Shown here: positions 20,295 through 29,979 of the stretch, one piece after another | Numbering within the stretch: position 1 is the first letter of the stretch | Layout: the number at the start of each line of letters is the position of its first letter | Origin: Tuctoria greenei | Lineage: Eukaryota; Streptophyta; Magnoliopsida; Poales; Poaceae | Direction: 5' to 3' | Assembly: GCA_036927565.1 (NCBI GenBank) | Contig: JAYESD010000004.1 | Span: 163,095,697-163,159,696, forward strand | DNA length: 64,000 nt | Translations under genes and position numbers: made by a program | Notes under the pieces: generated by a model | What the model was told of the DNA's origin: nothing | The model's input: the letters and a program-made list of their open reading frames with translations, nothing else | Database searches by the model: none

Positions 20295-22742
20295 GAACTC
20301 ACGCTCATCACTTTCCTCCGGGCTAACGTTGACGTGCTTGCTTGGCAACCGTCACAAATGCCTAGGATCCCCAGGGAAGTGATTGAGCATATTCTGAAGA
20401 TCTACCCCGATGCCCGCCCTGTGCATCATAAGCCTCGGAAGCAATCCGTAGAGCGGCAGAACTTCATCCGACAAGAAGTGAAGAAGCTACTCGAAGCCGG
20501 ATTCATCCGAGAAGTCTTCCATCCAAAATGGCTGGCAAATCCAGTCGTTGTGCCCAAGGCCCGTGGGAAGCTTCGGATGTGCATCGACTACACCACACTA
20601 AATAAGGCATGTCCAAAAGATCCATTCCCACTACCTAGAATAGATCAGATAGTGGATTCCACCTCCGGGTGTGAATTACTGTGTTTCTTAGACGCATATT
20701 CTGGGTATTATCAAATCAGGATGTCTAGGGAGGATGAAGAGCATACTTCATTCATCACAGTAGATGAATTGTACTGTTACACAGCCATGCCCTTTGGTCT
20801 CAAGAATGCACCTTCAACTTTTGTACGAGCTATGTACAAAACTTTTGAAGAACTCATTAGAGACATAGTGGAAGTGTACGTCGATGACATCGTGGTCAAG
20901 GTCAGGAACAAGGAGTCACTCCTAGACACCTTGCAGGCTGTCTTCGATAAGCTGCGGGCCACCCGCACAAAGCTAAACCCGGACAAGTGCGTATTCGGGG
21001 TTAGCTCCAGAAAACTTCTTGGTTTCCTGGTAAGTCACCGGGGCATAGAAGCTAATGCGGCGAAGATTAAAGCCATTGAAGACATGCGGCCGCCAACCCG
21101 CATCAAAGACGTCCAAAAGTTAACCGGATGTCTAGCAGCCCTCAGTCAGTTCATATCAAGGCTGGCGGAACGGACACTTCCCTTCTTCAAGTTATTGAGG
21201 AAGTCCGGACCATTCCAATGGTCCGAAGACGCAGAGAAGGCATTCCAGGAGCTGAAACAGTTCCTCACCACCCTACCAATTCTGGTAGCTCCAAACCCTG
21301 GTGAGCCTTTGTTGCTTTATATTTCAGCTAATGACGAAGTCGTCAGTATGGTTCTAGTTGCGGAGAGACCAGAACTACCCCACACTCAGGAATCCAGACG
21401 CCTTCGGGAAGGTCCGGAGGTTTCTGGAAGTGAGTCTGGGTCCCAGCTCCCAGATTCGAATCCACAAGAAGTCACTTCAGGAGACCCAGACCCCTCCGAG
21501 AGGGTCCAGGTCCCTTATGAAGAAGCTCCGGGTTCCTCTAGCCAGAACCCAGAGGTTCTCGAAGAAAATCCGGACCCCTCCGAGAGGATCCGGATCAGAG
21601 AAGAGGAAGCTCCGGACCCCTCCGGGAGGGTCCAGACCATTCAACACCCGGTGTACTTTATTAGTGAAGTATTACATGATGCCAAGACTCGATACCTAGA
21701 GGTGCATAAGCTGCTCTATGCAGTTCTTATTGCCTCCAGGAAGCTTCATCATTACTTCCAAGCTCACAAAGTCTCAATGGTGACCTCCTACCCACTACGA
21801 GCAATCTTGCATAATCCCAATTCAACTGGGAATACTGCAAAGTGGGCAGCGGAATTGGCTGAATTTGATCTTGAATTTATTTCAAGACAAGCAGTTAAGA
21901 GTCAAGCATTGGCAGATTTTGTGGCAGAATGGACTCCCTCTCCATCAAAGCCTGGGGGCCCCAGTGAGCAGAAGACGGAGCATCAAGCTCCAACCTTCAC
22001 CGAGCCTCACTGGACCCTCTACTTCGACGGCTCAATGCAGAAGCAGGGGGCCGGAGCTGGAATCCTTCTCCTTGCACCGACTGGGGAGAAGGTGAAATAC
22101 ATGGTACACCTTGACTTCAAGGCAACCAACAACATGGCAGAGTATGAAACACTCATCTACGGACTAAAGGTGGCACTGTCATATGGTGTCAAGCAATTGC
22201 TGGTCAAGGGAGATTCGCATCTCATCATTAAGCAGGTGAAGGGTGAATGCTCCTGCAATAATCTCCAGCTAGCTGCTTACCTCCTTGAAGTCCAGAGGCT
22301 TCAGAAGGACTTTGAAGTCCTAAATCTCCACCATGTTCAGCGTGCTCATAACGCTGAAGCTGACGAACTCTCGACCAAAGCATCAACCGGAGCTCCGGCT
22401 CCTGACGGAATCTTTGTCCGGAGGTTGTCAAAGCCAACAGCTCAGCCTGCCGAACTGAGTGAAGGGGGCGAGATCAGCATCCCGAAGCTGACGGTCCCAA
22501 TGGCCCTGTTACCATGGCAGCCATCAAGAGTCGTAGGTGCTGCCGGGAGCTCCGAGCAACCCAGCACGCAAGACTCAAAAGCTCAAGCTAGTTCTGATGC
22601 ATGGATCTCGGAGATCCGGAGCTACTTGAAAGACAACATCCTTCCTGACGATGATGTATCCGCTGACCGGGTAGTCAGATTGGCTAAAAGATACACGCTG
22701 GTAGAAGGGGATCTCTACCGGCGCGCGCTAACGGCATCCTAA
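20295..22742 (+). pseudogene. Tat-1 reverse transcriptase, degenerate RNase H and additional RNase H
   Basis: Counted from 20334, this 802-codon frame starts with the RT fingers (KQSVERQNFIRQEVKKLLEAG, VVVPKARGKLRMCIDYTTLN), reaches the palm motifs FLDAYSGYYQI and YVDDIVVKV (YVDD at residues 182-185) and the LLGFLVSHRGIEAN thumb. The first RNase H (residues about 320-350 and 440-490) lacks its catalytic Asp. A second RNase H (from about residue 560) has LYFDGS, NMAEYETLIYGL, GDSHLIIKQVKGE and HNAEADELS, so all four acidic residues are there. Two RNase H domains define the Tat lineage. The linker is expanded by repeats. A small indel near 22725 throws the frame out just before integrase. Confidence 0.92.
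21370..21650 (+). repeat. Repeat-expanded acidic linker inside Tat-1 pol
   Basis: Between the RT thumb and the YFISEVLHDAKTRYLEVHK block of the first RNase H, about 90 residues form an acidic, Pro/Ser-rich linker. Units like DPDPSERVQ, NPDPSERIR and APDPSGRVQ recur, each from the DNA motif GACCCCTCCGNGAGG. The stretch stays in frame. It replaces what is normally a short linker. Confidence 0.75.
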
Positions 22743-23836
22743 TGCGGTGCATCACAAGGGAAGAAGGTTGTGAACTTCTCGCAGAAATCCATGGAGGCGA
22801 GTGTGGGAACCACGCATCTTCCCGCACGCTGGTCGGTAAAGCCTTTAGGCATGGCTTCTACTGGCCTACAGCACTCCAGGATGCAACTGAACTGGTGAAG
22901 AAATGCGAAGCGTGCCAATTTCATGCGAAGCAAATTCACACACCAGCTCAGCCCTTACAAATGATACCTCCTACATGGCCCTTCGCTGTGTGGGGGATGG
23001 ACATCTTGGGACCTTTCCCAAGAGCCGTCGGAGGTTACAAGTTCCTGTATGTCATCATTGACAAATTCACCAAGTGGCCAGAAGCAACTCCAGTTGTGAC
23101 AATCAACAAGCGATCTGCTATCAACTTTCTGCAATCCATTGTATGCAGATTTGGAGTCCCAAACAAAATCATCACTGATAACGGGACCCAATTCACAAGC
23201 TCAGCATTCCAAGGATATTGCGAAGACCTCGGCATACAAGTTTGCTACGCCTCCGTAGCTCACCCAGCTAGCAATGGCCAAGCCGAGAGAGCAAATGCTC
23301 AAATCCTTAAAGGACTCAAAACACGCACCTATGAGCGCTTGAAAAAACATGGAGCCAACTGGATCGAAGAGCTTCCGCCCACTTTATGGGCCAACAGGAC
23401 ATCTCAAAACCGGTCAACTGGAGAGACACCCTTCTTCCTGGTGTACGGAGCTGAAGCAATCCTTCCTCCGGAAATCACCTTGGGTTCACTCCGGGTCCGG
23501 ACCTTCGACGAAGCCGCGCATGACCAGCTCCGGCGTGAAGACCTAGACCTCCTTGAGGAGGGAAGGTGCCAAGCAGCTGTTCGGAATGCCCGATATCGCC
23601 AAGCCTTATGGCGTTATCACCAGTGGCATGTACACAACCGACAGCTCGAGGAAGGCGATCTGGTGCTGCGGAGAATACAATCCAGAGAAGGGTTAAATAA
23701 ACTCTCCCCCGGCTGGGAGGGGCCCTTCCGAGTGATTAAAGTGTCCCGTCCCGGAAGCGTTCGCTTGGCTACTGAGGATGGGACACCTCCCCCAAATCCT
23801 TGGAACATCGAACACCTCCATAAGTTCTACACTTAA
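22731..23836 (+). pseudogene. Tat-1 integrase
   Basis: The 364-codon frame from ATG 22742 covers the zinc-binding module HGGECGNHASSRTL...CEACQ (His-His-Cys-Cys) and the catalytic core with Asp in WGMDILGPFP, Asp in TDNGTQFTS and Glu in NGQAERANAQ. The C-terminal part ends PWNIEHLHKFYT. Integrase inserts the cDNA into the genome. No stop or shift lies inside this frame, and all catalytic residues are in place. It is out of frame with the upstream polymerase by one small indel, so the polyprotein as a whole is broken while this domain looks intact. Confidence 0.92.
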
Positions 23837-25099
23837 TACCACGGAGGTGAGTCTTAAGTAACTTGGGGTGTATGTTATAGAGTCATTGTACAGAGTCGGG
23901 TAGTTCCTCCGGGAGAACAGCCGGACCTTTCCCGAAAGGTCCGCAAAGTTCATGCAACACTTGTCAAAGTCTCAGGACTAAAAGTTTGGCTAACTACCCT
24001 GGGTCAAACGAGAAATGAAACACACTTAGCCTGGTTCCGTACCCTAAGAGTGTACTTGTTTCCCCTGTACCCCGGACCTATAATGAAAGACATCTTCATG
24101 TGAAATAGACTCCACGTGCATTCATTTTGTACAGGCTCAACATTTTTATTTTTCTCTTTCTTGTCAATAACAAAGACGTGCAATTCTTAAGAAATTTTAG
24201 TTCGACCGGTTTATATACGATTCGAGTTGTATTGTCAGTTCTTTTGGATTCAAATATCGTTCATGGCCAACTCGCTTGAAAGCTTCCAAGCCAATCTAGG
24301 GCTGGAGTGTGCTATTGACTTAGCCTGGTCAAGCACCCTAAGTACGCCACTCTACCTACACCCCGGCAGGCCGAAGTAAGGCGGGTCCATGGACAGTTGA
24401 ATCTAGAAGAAAAGACAACGCATTCGGTTGTATTTAAAATCGCGTTCGACTTAAAGTCTTCTTGAGAATCGTAAGCCGCGACGAAATTATAGACAAGGAA
24501 CAAATTTTACTATTTTTCTTGGCTTTAGTGTGCAGGAAAAATAAAGTCTACGTTGATGGAGAAAAGCCGGAGCTAACAAAGCTCCGACTCCCCTAAGGGG
24601 ACCAGCCGTCGACGCTGAATAAAAGATGGTGAGAAGACCCCGTAAATGGAGTCTGCTGCCAACAAACTAAGTGTTGGCAAAGGTCACTGCCAGAGCTACT
24701 CAGCTCCGACACCCCGGAGGACTAACTATCGATGCTCTACGTGTTGATAGAGACTATTGCCGGAGCTATCAAGCTCCAGCGATGGACAACGCCGGAGCTT
24801 CTAAGCTCCGACAACCTCAGGGGGCCTTCACTATCGAAGACTTCAGACCTAAATTCTACAAGTTCGGAGCAAATGAGTCTTCAACAAAACACAATATCCT
24901 TTTGGTACATGTTCACAATCAAATTGTGTACATCTACCAGGGGGCCAAGTGAAGATAAAAGTGTTGAAGAAAAAAAGTGAAATTCGCAAAAATTTGGGGA
25001 TTTCATTTATCTGGAGACAAGAGATTACATCTGGAGACAAGGGATTACAAAATTGAGGAAGAAGAAGAAAAAATACAAGTGATAATTACAGAGATGGTC
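23837..25099. other. Tat-1 3' spacer between integrase and the antisense gene, with hairpin repeats
   Basis: About 1.26 kb without a coding frame on the sense strand. 24060-24100 and 24330-24365 share a phrase meaning C-C-C-C-G-G around GTACCCCGGACC and ACACCCCGGCAGG. The most structured part, 24545-24850, holds four inverted repeats built on CGGAGCT/AGCTCCG and is listed separately. In Tat-2 the matching position holds a long tandem array. Confidence 0.7.
24568..24810. repeat. Four hairpin repeats (CGGAGCT...AGCTCCG) in the Tat-1 3' spacer
   Basis: Inverted repeats lie at 24568-24586 (7-bp stem, 5-base loop), 24693-24706 (5-bp stem), 24762-24777 (6-bp stem) and 24793-24810 (CGGAGCTTCTAAGCTCCG, 8-bp stem, 2-base loop). 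Most are followed by a related downstream phrase (GAC...CCCC or CCTCAGGGGG...ACTATCGA), so they are degenerate copies of one unit of variable length. The same hairpin core builds the Tat-2 array. Confidence 0.75.
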
Positions 25100-28000
25100 C
25101 TAGACCCTATGGAAGAATTGGGCGACCTTCTGGGCAATCTCCGATACGCTGGCTCGGGTAGCTTCGCCTTCTCCTTCGACGGGGCCTTCAAGCACCGGGT
25201 CCAGAGGAAATTGGGAGATCCGGGTGGTGTAGCACGTCAGCACATTCTCTGCAACGTTCTTCGCCAAGAATTGCCCCTCAACCTCCAGTTTGTCCGCGAT
25301 GACATTGCCCACCTTGAGAGCTTGCTACCTGCTGCACTCAGTGCCTGCAGTGCTAGGTCCGGCTCCGGCTCCGGATCATCCGGGCGCACGGGGCTGAAAC
25401 CCATCGGTGTCAGCGCGTCGTGGGCCTTGCCCAGGAAATCCCAAATCTGTAGGGAGTCCGCAGTCCTCAAGCCCTTCATTTCTTCCAGGGACCTCCTGGC
25501 CGCCGTCAATTCGGAATTCTCACGGGCGAGGCGCTCATCTTCTTTGGCGTTTTGCTGAATCTTTTCAGCAACCCGCCTTTCGAGTTTTCCGAGCTCCTCC
25601 TCCCGGAGGTGGATCTTGTTCCGGCGGTCAACCAGGTCCTTCTCCCTACCCCTCACTTTCTTCTCCCGGGCAGTAAGAGCACACTCTTGTTCATAGAGTT
25701 CTTGCCCTCGCACCCAGATCTTCTCCTCTTCCTCTTGGCAGCGCTCTTCCAATTTCTTGGCGCGCTCCTCAAGGCCCTTGTCAGCCAGCCACTTTCTCGG
25801 CGAGCTCCTCCTCCCTCCTCAGGACATCATCCCGCAGCTCAAGGAGTTTCTGCTCTTCATCCTCGAGCCGTTTCTCCCTCTCTTCAAGTGAATCTCGGCG
25901 CTTGATGAGTGCAGTGTTAATGACCTCAAGCCTTTCGTGGCGTTCCTCGGCCGCACTATTGGCTGCTTTGGCCTGATTGTATATCTCCTGGGATTGAGCG
26001 TCGAGAGCGCGAGTCATACTCTCCCTGTCATCCAGCAACTTGCCCCAGTACTCCAGGCGGATCTTCTCCCGCTTGATCCACTCTTTGTCATCCGCTAGCC
26101 TCGACTGCGCCAGCTTGGTCTCAAAGTAGAGCCGGTTACGCCACCTCCTAAGGGTTTGGCGCTCCTCTTCAAGAGCCTTGCTGTCGTGGAAGAAGGCCAG
26201 TTGGACTTGACGCAGACTGAAACATGCGTTATCAATAGAAAGCGACAACGGGATGGGTTTCAGACCTGCTGGGGTCTCCCCCGCTGGTTCCAGCGGGTCT
26301 TCAGATATAAAAATTGGGTCCCACTCCACGAGAGTGGACCCCTGAGTTTCCAAGGCACTAGGGCCGTCCTCCGTGATGGCCTCAGTCGCCATCGAAGAAG
26401 GCCCCGCCGCCAAGTCTTCGTTCACCCCCTCGGGCAGGGGGCCAGCGATTTCGCTTGGGCACTCCGGCTCGGCCGCAGGTACCTCTGACGTTGTCGCTCC
26501 CGAAGCAGGAGCCGTTGCTGGCTCCGGTGTGGGAACCTCTTCCGAGGGAGGCTCAAGCTCCGTCACCTCTTCAACCACCGGCTCAGGAGCCAGAAGATCT
26601 TCAACATCGACCGGCCCTGTGATCGGAGCTCCAACAATAACCGGCTCAGCAGCCGGTGCTTCGAAGGTAGCTGGTCCAACTGCCGGAACTACCTCGGTTT
26701 CCGGCTCACATGCCGGGGCTTCAGTCACCTCCGGCTCGACTGTCGGGGCTTCGACAATTTCCGGCTCAGAGGCCGGGATTACTACTTCCTCCGGCTCAAC
26801 AGCCGGAGCTTCCATCATCGCAGCATCAGAACCCGGAGCTTCAACCTCCAGGATGGGTGCCGCTGGCGCATCTTCACTCCCGTGGTCCGGCGCTACCACG
26901 GGAACTTCTGGGGATGAGTCGAGGTCCATGACCACGACAGCCGGCACCGGAGCTGTCGCAGCTTCAGCCACCACTTGGGGCGGCACCGGGACAGGAGCAG
27001 AAGCTCCCACCCTCACGGCCTCAGACACTGTGGCTGAGGGTGGAGCCTCACTCCCTTTCTTGGGGACGCTGCAGATGATGAACGAAGAAAATTAACAAAC
27101 AGTTGCTACAATTAAAATAATTGTCCAAGGTAGAGATTAAAAATTACCTTGGGAGGCTTCTGCACCAACTTGCGCGGAACCTTTTTCCCGAGCGTTCTAG
27201 GCTGGCCATAGTTGGCGTAGAAGCTCCGGAAGGCCCCCCGGAACTTGTCGTGGCCACGGGCGTTTCCCGGGTCAAGGCTCTCCTCGATCGGGAAGAACCC
27301 CCGGACCTGGAGGCCTCCACCGGCCCAGGTGTCGGAGTCGCGCGCCCGGAGCTAACAACCCGGGAGGATCCCACCGCGGGAACAAACGCGCTCCGGGAGG
27401 ACCCCACTGCAGGAACGGTCTCGTTCCGGGAGGACCCCATTACAGGGACAATCGCCACGGTGGTAGAAGACCTTCCCCTCCGGGGAGAAGGAACCCAGGC
27501 GGAAGTAGCGGGCCTAACGGACCTTCCGTCGGCATGCTGCAGCTTCCTCTTCCGGCTCTCGGGTTCATCCGCTAGCTCCTTGCCCTTGTTGACGACCTCG
27601 ACCCTTGGCTTTGGGGCAGGGACGGAGCCATCTTCGGGCATTCCGGGGATCACCACCCGGGTGGTTGATCTTCTCTCGACGACACCAAGGTCGTCAAGTA
27701 CGGGCATCTTTCGCCAGAGCTCCCTGCTGAACTCCACTTCCACGTTCAGAGGAAGAAAGGCTGATGGGGGAGTCAAGTCATCACCGTCAACGTTGATGCC
27801 GTGCTGGAATTTCTTGAGGTGGAACTCCAAGGTTTTCCCCACCATGTTGGACTTCAACCCGGTCTCAACCCGGTCGTCGTCCATCACGCTGTTGAGGGCC
27901 CAAGCGAGTTTCTCCCTCCTCTTCAGCGGCGCCCACCTGTTGACCAGGAAATTGCAAAATACTGCCCGAGGAGTCAATCCTCCCTCCACGCATTGGCGGA

Positions 28001-28598
28001 TCCTGGTCAAAGCAGGGTTGAAAGCTTCCGCCAGCACCGGAGCTTCACTACAGATCGTCGTGTCGATGCCGGGCAGACTATCGGGCAGCTCCAGCCTCTC
28101 GTGCTCCTCCACCCTGACGACTATCCAGTCTTTCTTCCAGTCATCCCACTTCCCAGAAGGGAACGACCGGAGGTACTTGAATGGGCACTTCTTGCGCTTC
28201 ATGAAGTAGTAGAAGCCAAGGTACTCATTGCTCCGGCCGGTGGTGTGGACGGTGAAGAAGGTCCGGAAGAGTTCAATGCAGGGGGGGATGCCCACCCACA
28301 TCTCACAGAAGTGGATGAAGATAGACACGAGGAGAATGGAGTGAGGGCCAAGGTGGTATAACTGCAGACCATAGAAGTCTAGCAGCATCAAGAAAAAGGA
28401 AGAAAAAGGCGGGATCAACCCCACCATGGCGTACGAGGAGAAGTACACCATTTCACCGGCGTGAAACTTCTCGAAGGGGAGCTCCCCGCCGGCACGGACC
28501 GAGCGGTTGAAGAAGTCCGAGGACCACCCCATGAGGGCCCGAACCTTCTTCAAATCGCTGTCGGTCTTCAAGCAACTCTCGCGGAGACCCAACTCCAT
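25100..28598 (-). pseudogene. Tat-1 antisense gene (plant-transposon protein domain plus coiled coil), spliced, lightly damaged
   Basis: On the strand opposite to gag-pol, ATG 28598 (MELGLRES) opens a frame whose first 300 residues match the plant domain Pfam calls Transposase_28, putative gypsy type transposon (blocks LIPPFSSFFLMLLDFYGLQLYH, HFCEMWVGIPPCIELFR, GFYYFMKRKKCPFKY, WDDWKKDWIVVRV). A variable Pro/Glu/Val-rich part follows, then a long Glu/Arg/Lys-rich coiled coil (about 26200-25500) and a C-terminal block NVLTCYTTRISQFPLDPVLEG. A 79-bp intron lies at 27069-27147. Single-base shifts near 25786 and 25240-25310 break the 3' half. Function is unknown. Tat elements often carry such antisense frames. 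No clear TATA box is seen upstream on this strand. Confidence 0.82.
27069..27147 (-). other. 79-bp GT-AG intron of the Tat-1 antisense gene (predicted)
   Basis: Read on the - strand, the donor is CCCAAG/GTAATT and the acceptor CATCATCTGCAG/CGTCC. The stretch is strongly AT-rich between GC-rich coding flanks, as plant introns are. Without splicing the first frame meets a stop inside it (TAA in the donor). With splicing, a phase-2 codon AG/C is formed and the frame runs on for more than 1.2 kb. Confidence 0.75.
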
Positions 28599-29133
28599 CG
28601 CAGCACGGCTAGGCAAGAGAAGAAGAGCGAAGCACGAGTTGGGAGTTTGAGCGCAAGATCAGATGAGAGGCGTAAAGAACTCCCGACGGTGCGCACTTTC
28701 CTTCTTAAGTAAGCCCTCGCAACGCTTGGATGGAAACCGCAAGGAAGTCGAAGATACCATTCAAATATTCAACCCAACCGATGATAGGAGGGCCCGGGAC
28801 CACCCCGACGATCAAGTCGAGGTTCTTACCCAGGCGAAAGGTTGTCATCAAGAGGCGAGAAACCCAAAGGCGGTGGCCTGACAAGGCGCGCGGAACCGAT
28901 ACGGTTTTCATATCGGGAACCGGCGACCTTCAATTGCGTGAGATCCGCACGTCAAATATCTCATCTGCCGCACGCGGGATGCGCCACGCGGCGGGGATCT
29001 AACTATAAATCCCCACCAACGGCACCTTCAAAGACCCTTGAAGACTCAGTTCAAGAGTCGCGAGGATGGACCCACCTTCGGCGGAATGACTTCACCCCAG
29101 TGATCTTCCCCGGAGGTAGGTCCAGGGGGCCAC
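28599..29133. other. Tat-1 spacer between the antisense gene start and the 3' LTR, with polypurine tract
   Basis: This 535-bp stretch should hold the promoter of the antisense gene. I see no consensus TATA box on the - strand. On the + strand ACTATAAATCCCC (about 28999-29011) looks TATA-like and points to the LTR; its meaning is unclear. The last bases, GGTCCAGGGGGCCAC (29119-29133), are the polypurine tract in front of the 3' LTR. Confidence 0.6.
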
Positions 29134-29974
29134 TGTCGGTACCCAAGAAACCGTACACCCCTTGAGGTTACAAAGATCTCAAAGGAAAGTCATCTACTTG
29201 GTTTGAAGACCCTCGGAGGCCCACATGTCAGACATAACCGGACCCGCTTCTCCAACATGGTTAATCCCTGGGTCGCCACGTGTACTACCAAACGGAGCTA
29301 TCGCCCACAAGGGGGAAGCTCCGGGCCATGTACCAAAACGGCACCTCCGGACTTAACCCCAGACCGAGAGAAGCTCCGGACCTGACACGTGTTGGGTAGC
29401 CCCGGAGCTACCTGTTTCCCAAAGCAAGCTCCGAAGCTGCCACGCGTCCAATCGTCGGATTTTCAGCTTCTAACCTCCGGAAGACTCCACAACGGCTCCA
29501 GATCTTCAAAGGAGAATCAAGGACTTCAAGACCCGATTAAGTGTCCTTAATACCATATTAATGACACTTAAACGGACGATCTTAACACCAGTAACGGTGC
29601 TGTCAAAGCCTGTTACAGGGTCATTAAGAGCAATTAAACGTGTATCAATACTAGTAACCGCCGGGGCCACATGTCGGGCCAGGCTAACTTGTAACGGCCT
29701 GCCCTTGTACTATAAAAGGACAGGCCGACAATACACACGGGAGAGACAGACACACGCGCCTCATACGCTCGTCACAAGCTCATACTGCTAATACAACACC
29801 AACACATCCGTGGAGTAGGGTATTACGCTCAGGCGGCCCGAACCACGTAAATTCTTGTGTCTCCCGTATCAATTCCTATTCTCCTTCTTGAATCTTCGCG
29901 CGCCCACACCGAACATCAAACTCCCCTATCACTTCAGTAGTGTAGGGAGATCTGCCGGTTCAAAAACGCCGACA
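29134..29974 (+). repeat. Tat-1 3' LTR (841 bp)
   Basis: This is the second copy of the Tat-1 LTR, TGTCGG to CCGACA. It differs from the 5' copy at about 35 positions, mostly transitions, by hand count. Its TATA box is at 29711-29717. It is followed by the CAAAT duplication. Confidence 0.95.
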
Positions 29975-29979
29975 CAAAT

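Larger units (their letters stand above)
17003..29974 (+). mobile_element. Tat-1: full-length Ty3/gypsy retrotransposon of the Tat lineage (12,972 bp)
   Basis: The element has two LTRs (17003-17841 and 29134-29974) starting TGTCGG and ending CCGACA, and a perfect 5-bp target duplication CAAAT (16998-17002 and 29975-29979). Inside, in order, are gag, protease, reverse transcriptase, a degenerate RNase H, an additional RNase H and integrase. A 5.3-kb 3' region carries a gene on the opposite strand. The extra RNase H and the antisense gene are marks of the Tat lineage. The LTRs differ at about 35 of 840 positions (hand count, about 4%). All sense genes have at least one frameshift or stop. Confidence 0.96.

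Noticed and set aside
26373..28209. Frames of 240 and 362 codons on the + strand opposite the Tat-1 antisense gene
   Set aside because: They mirror the GC-rich antisense exons, have low-complexity composition, and cover no known domain. The - strand reading has conserved blocks and an intron.
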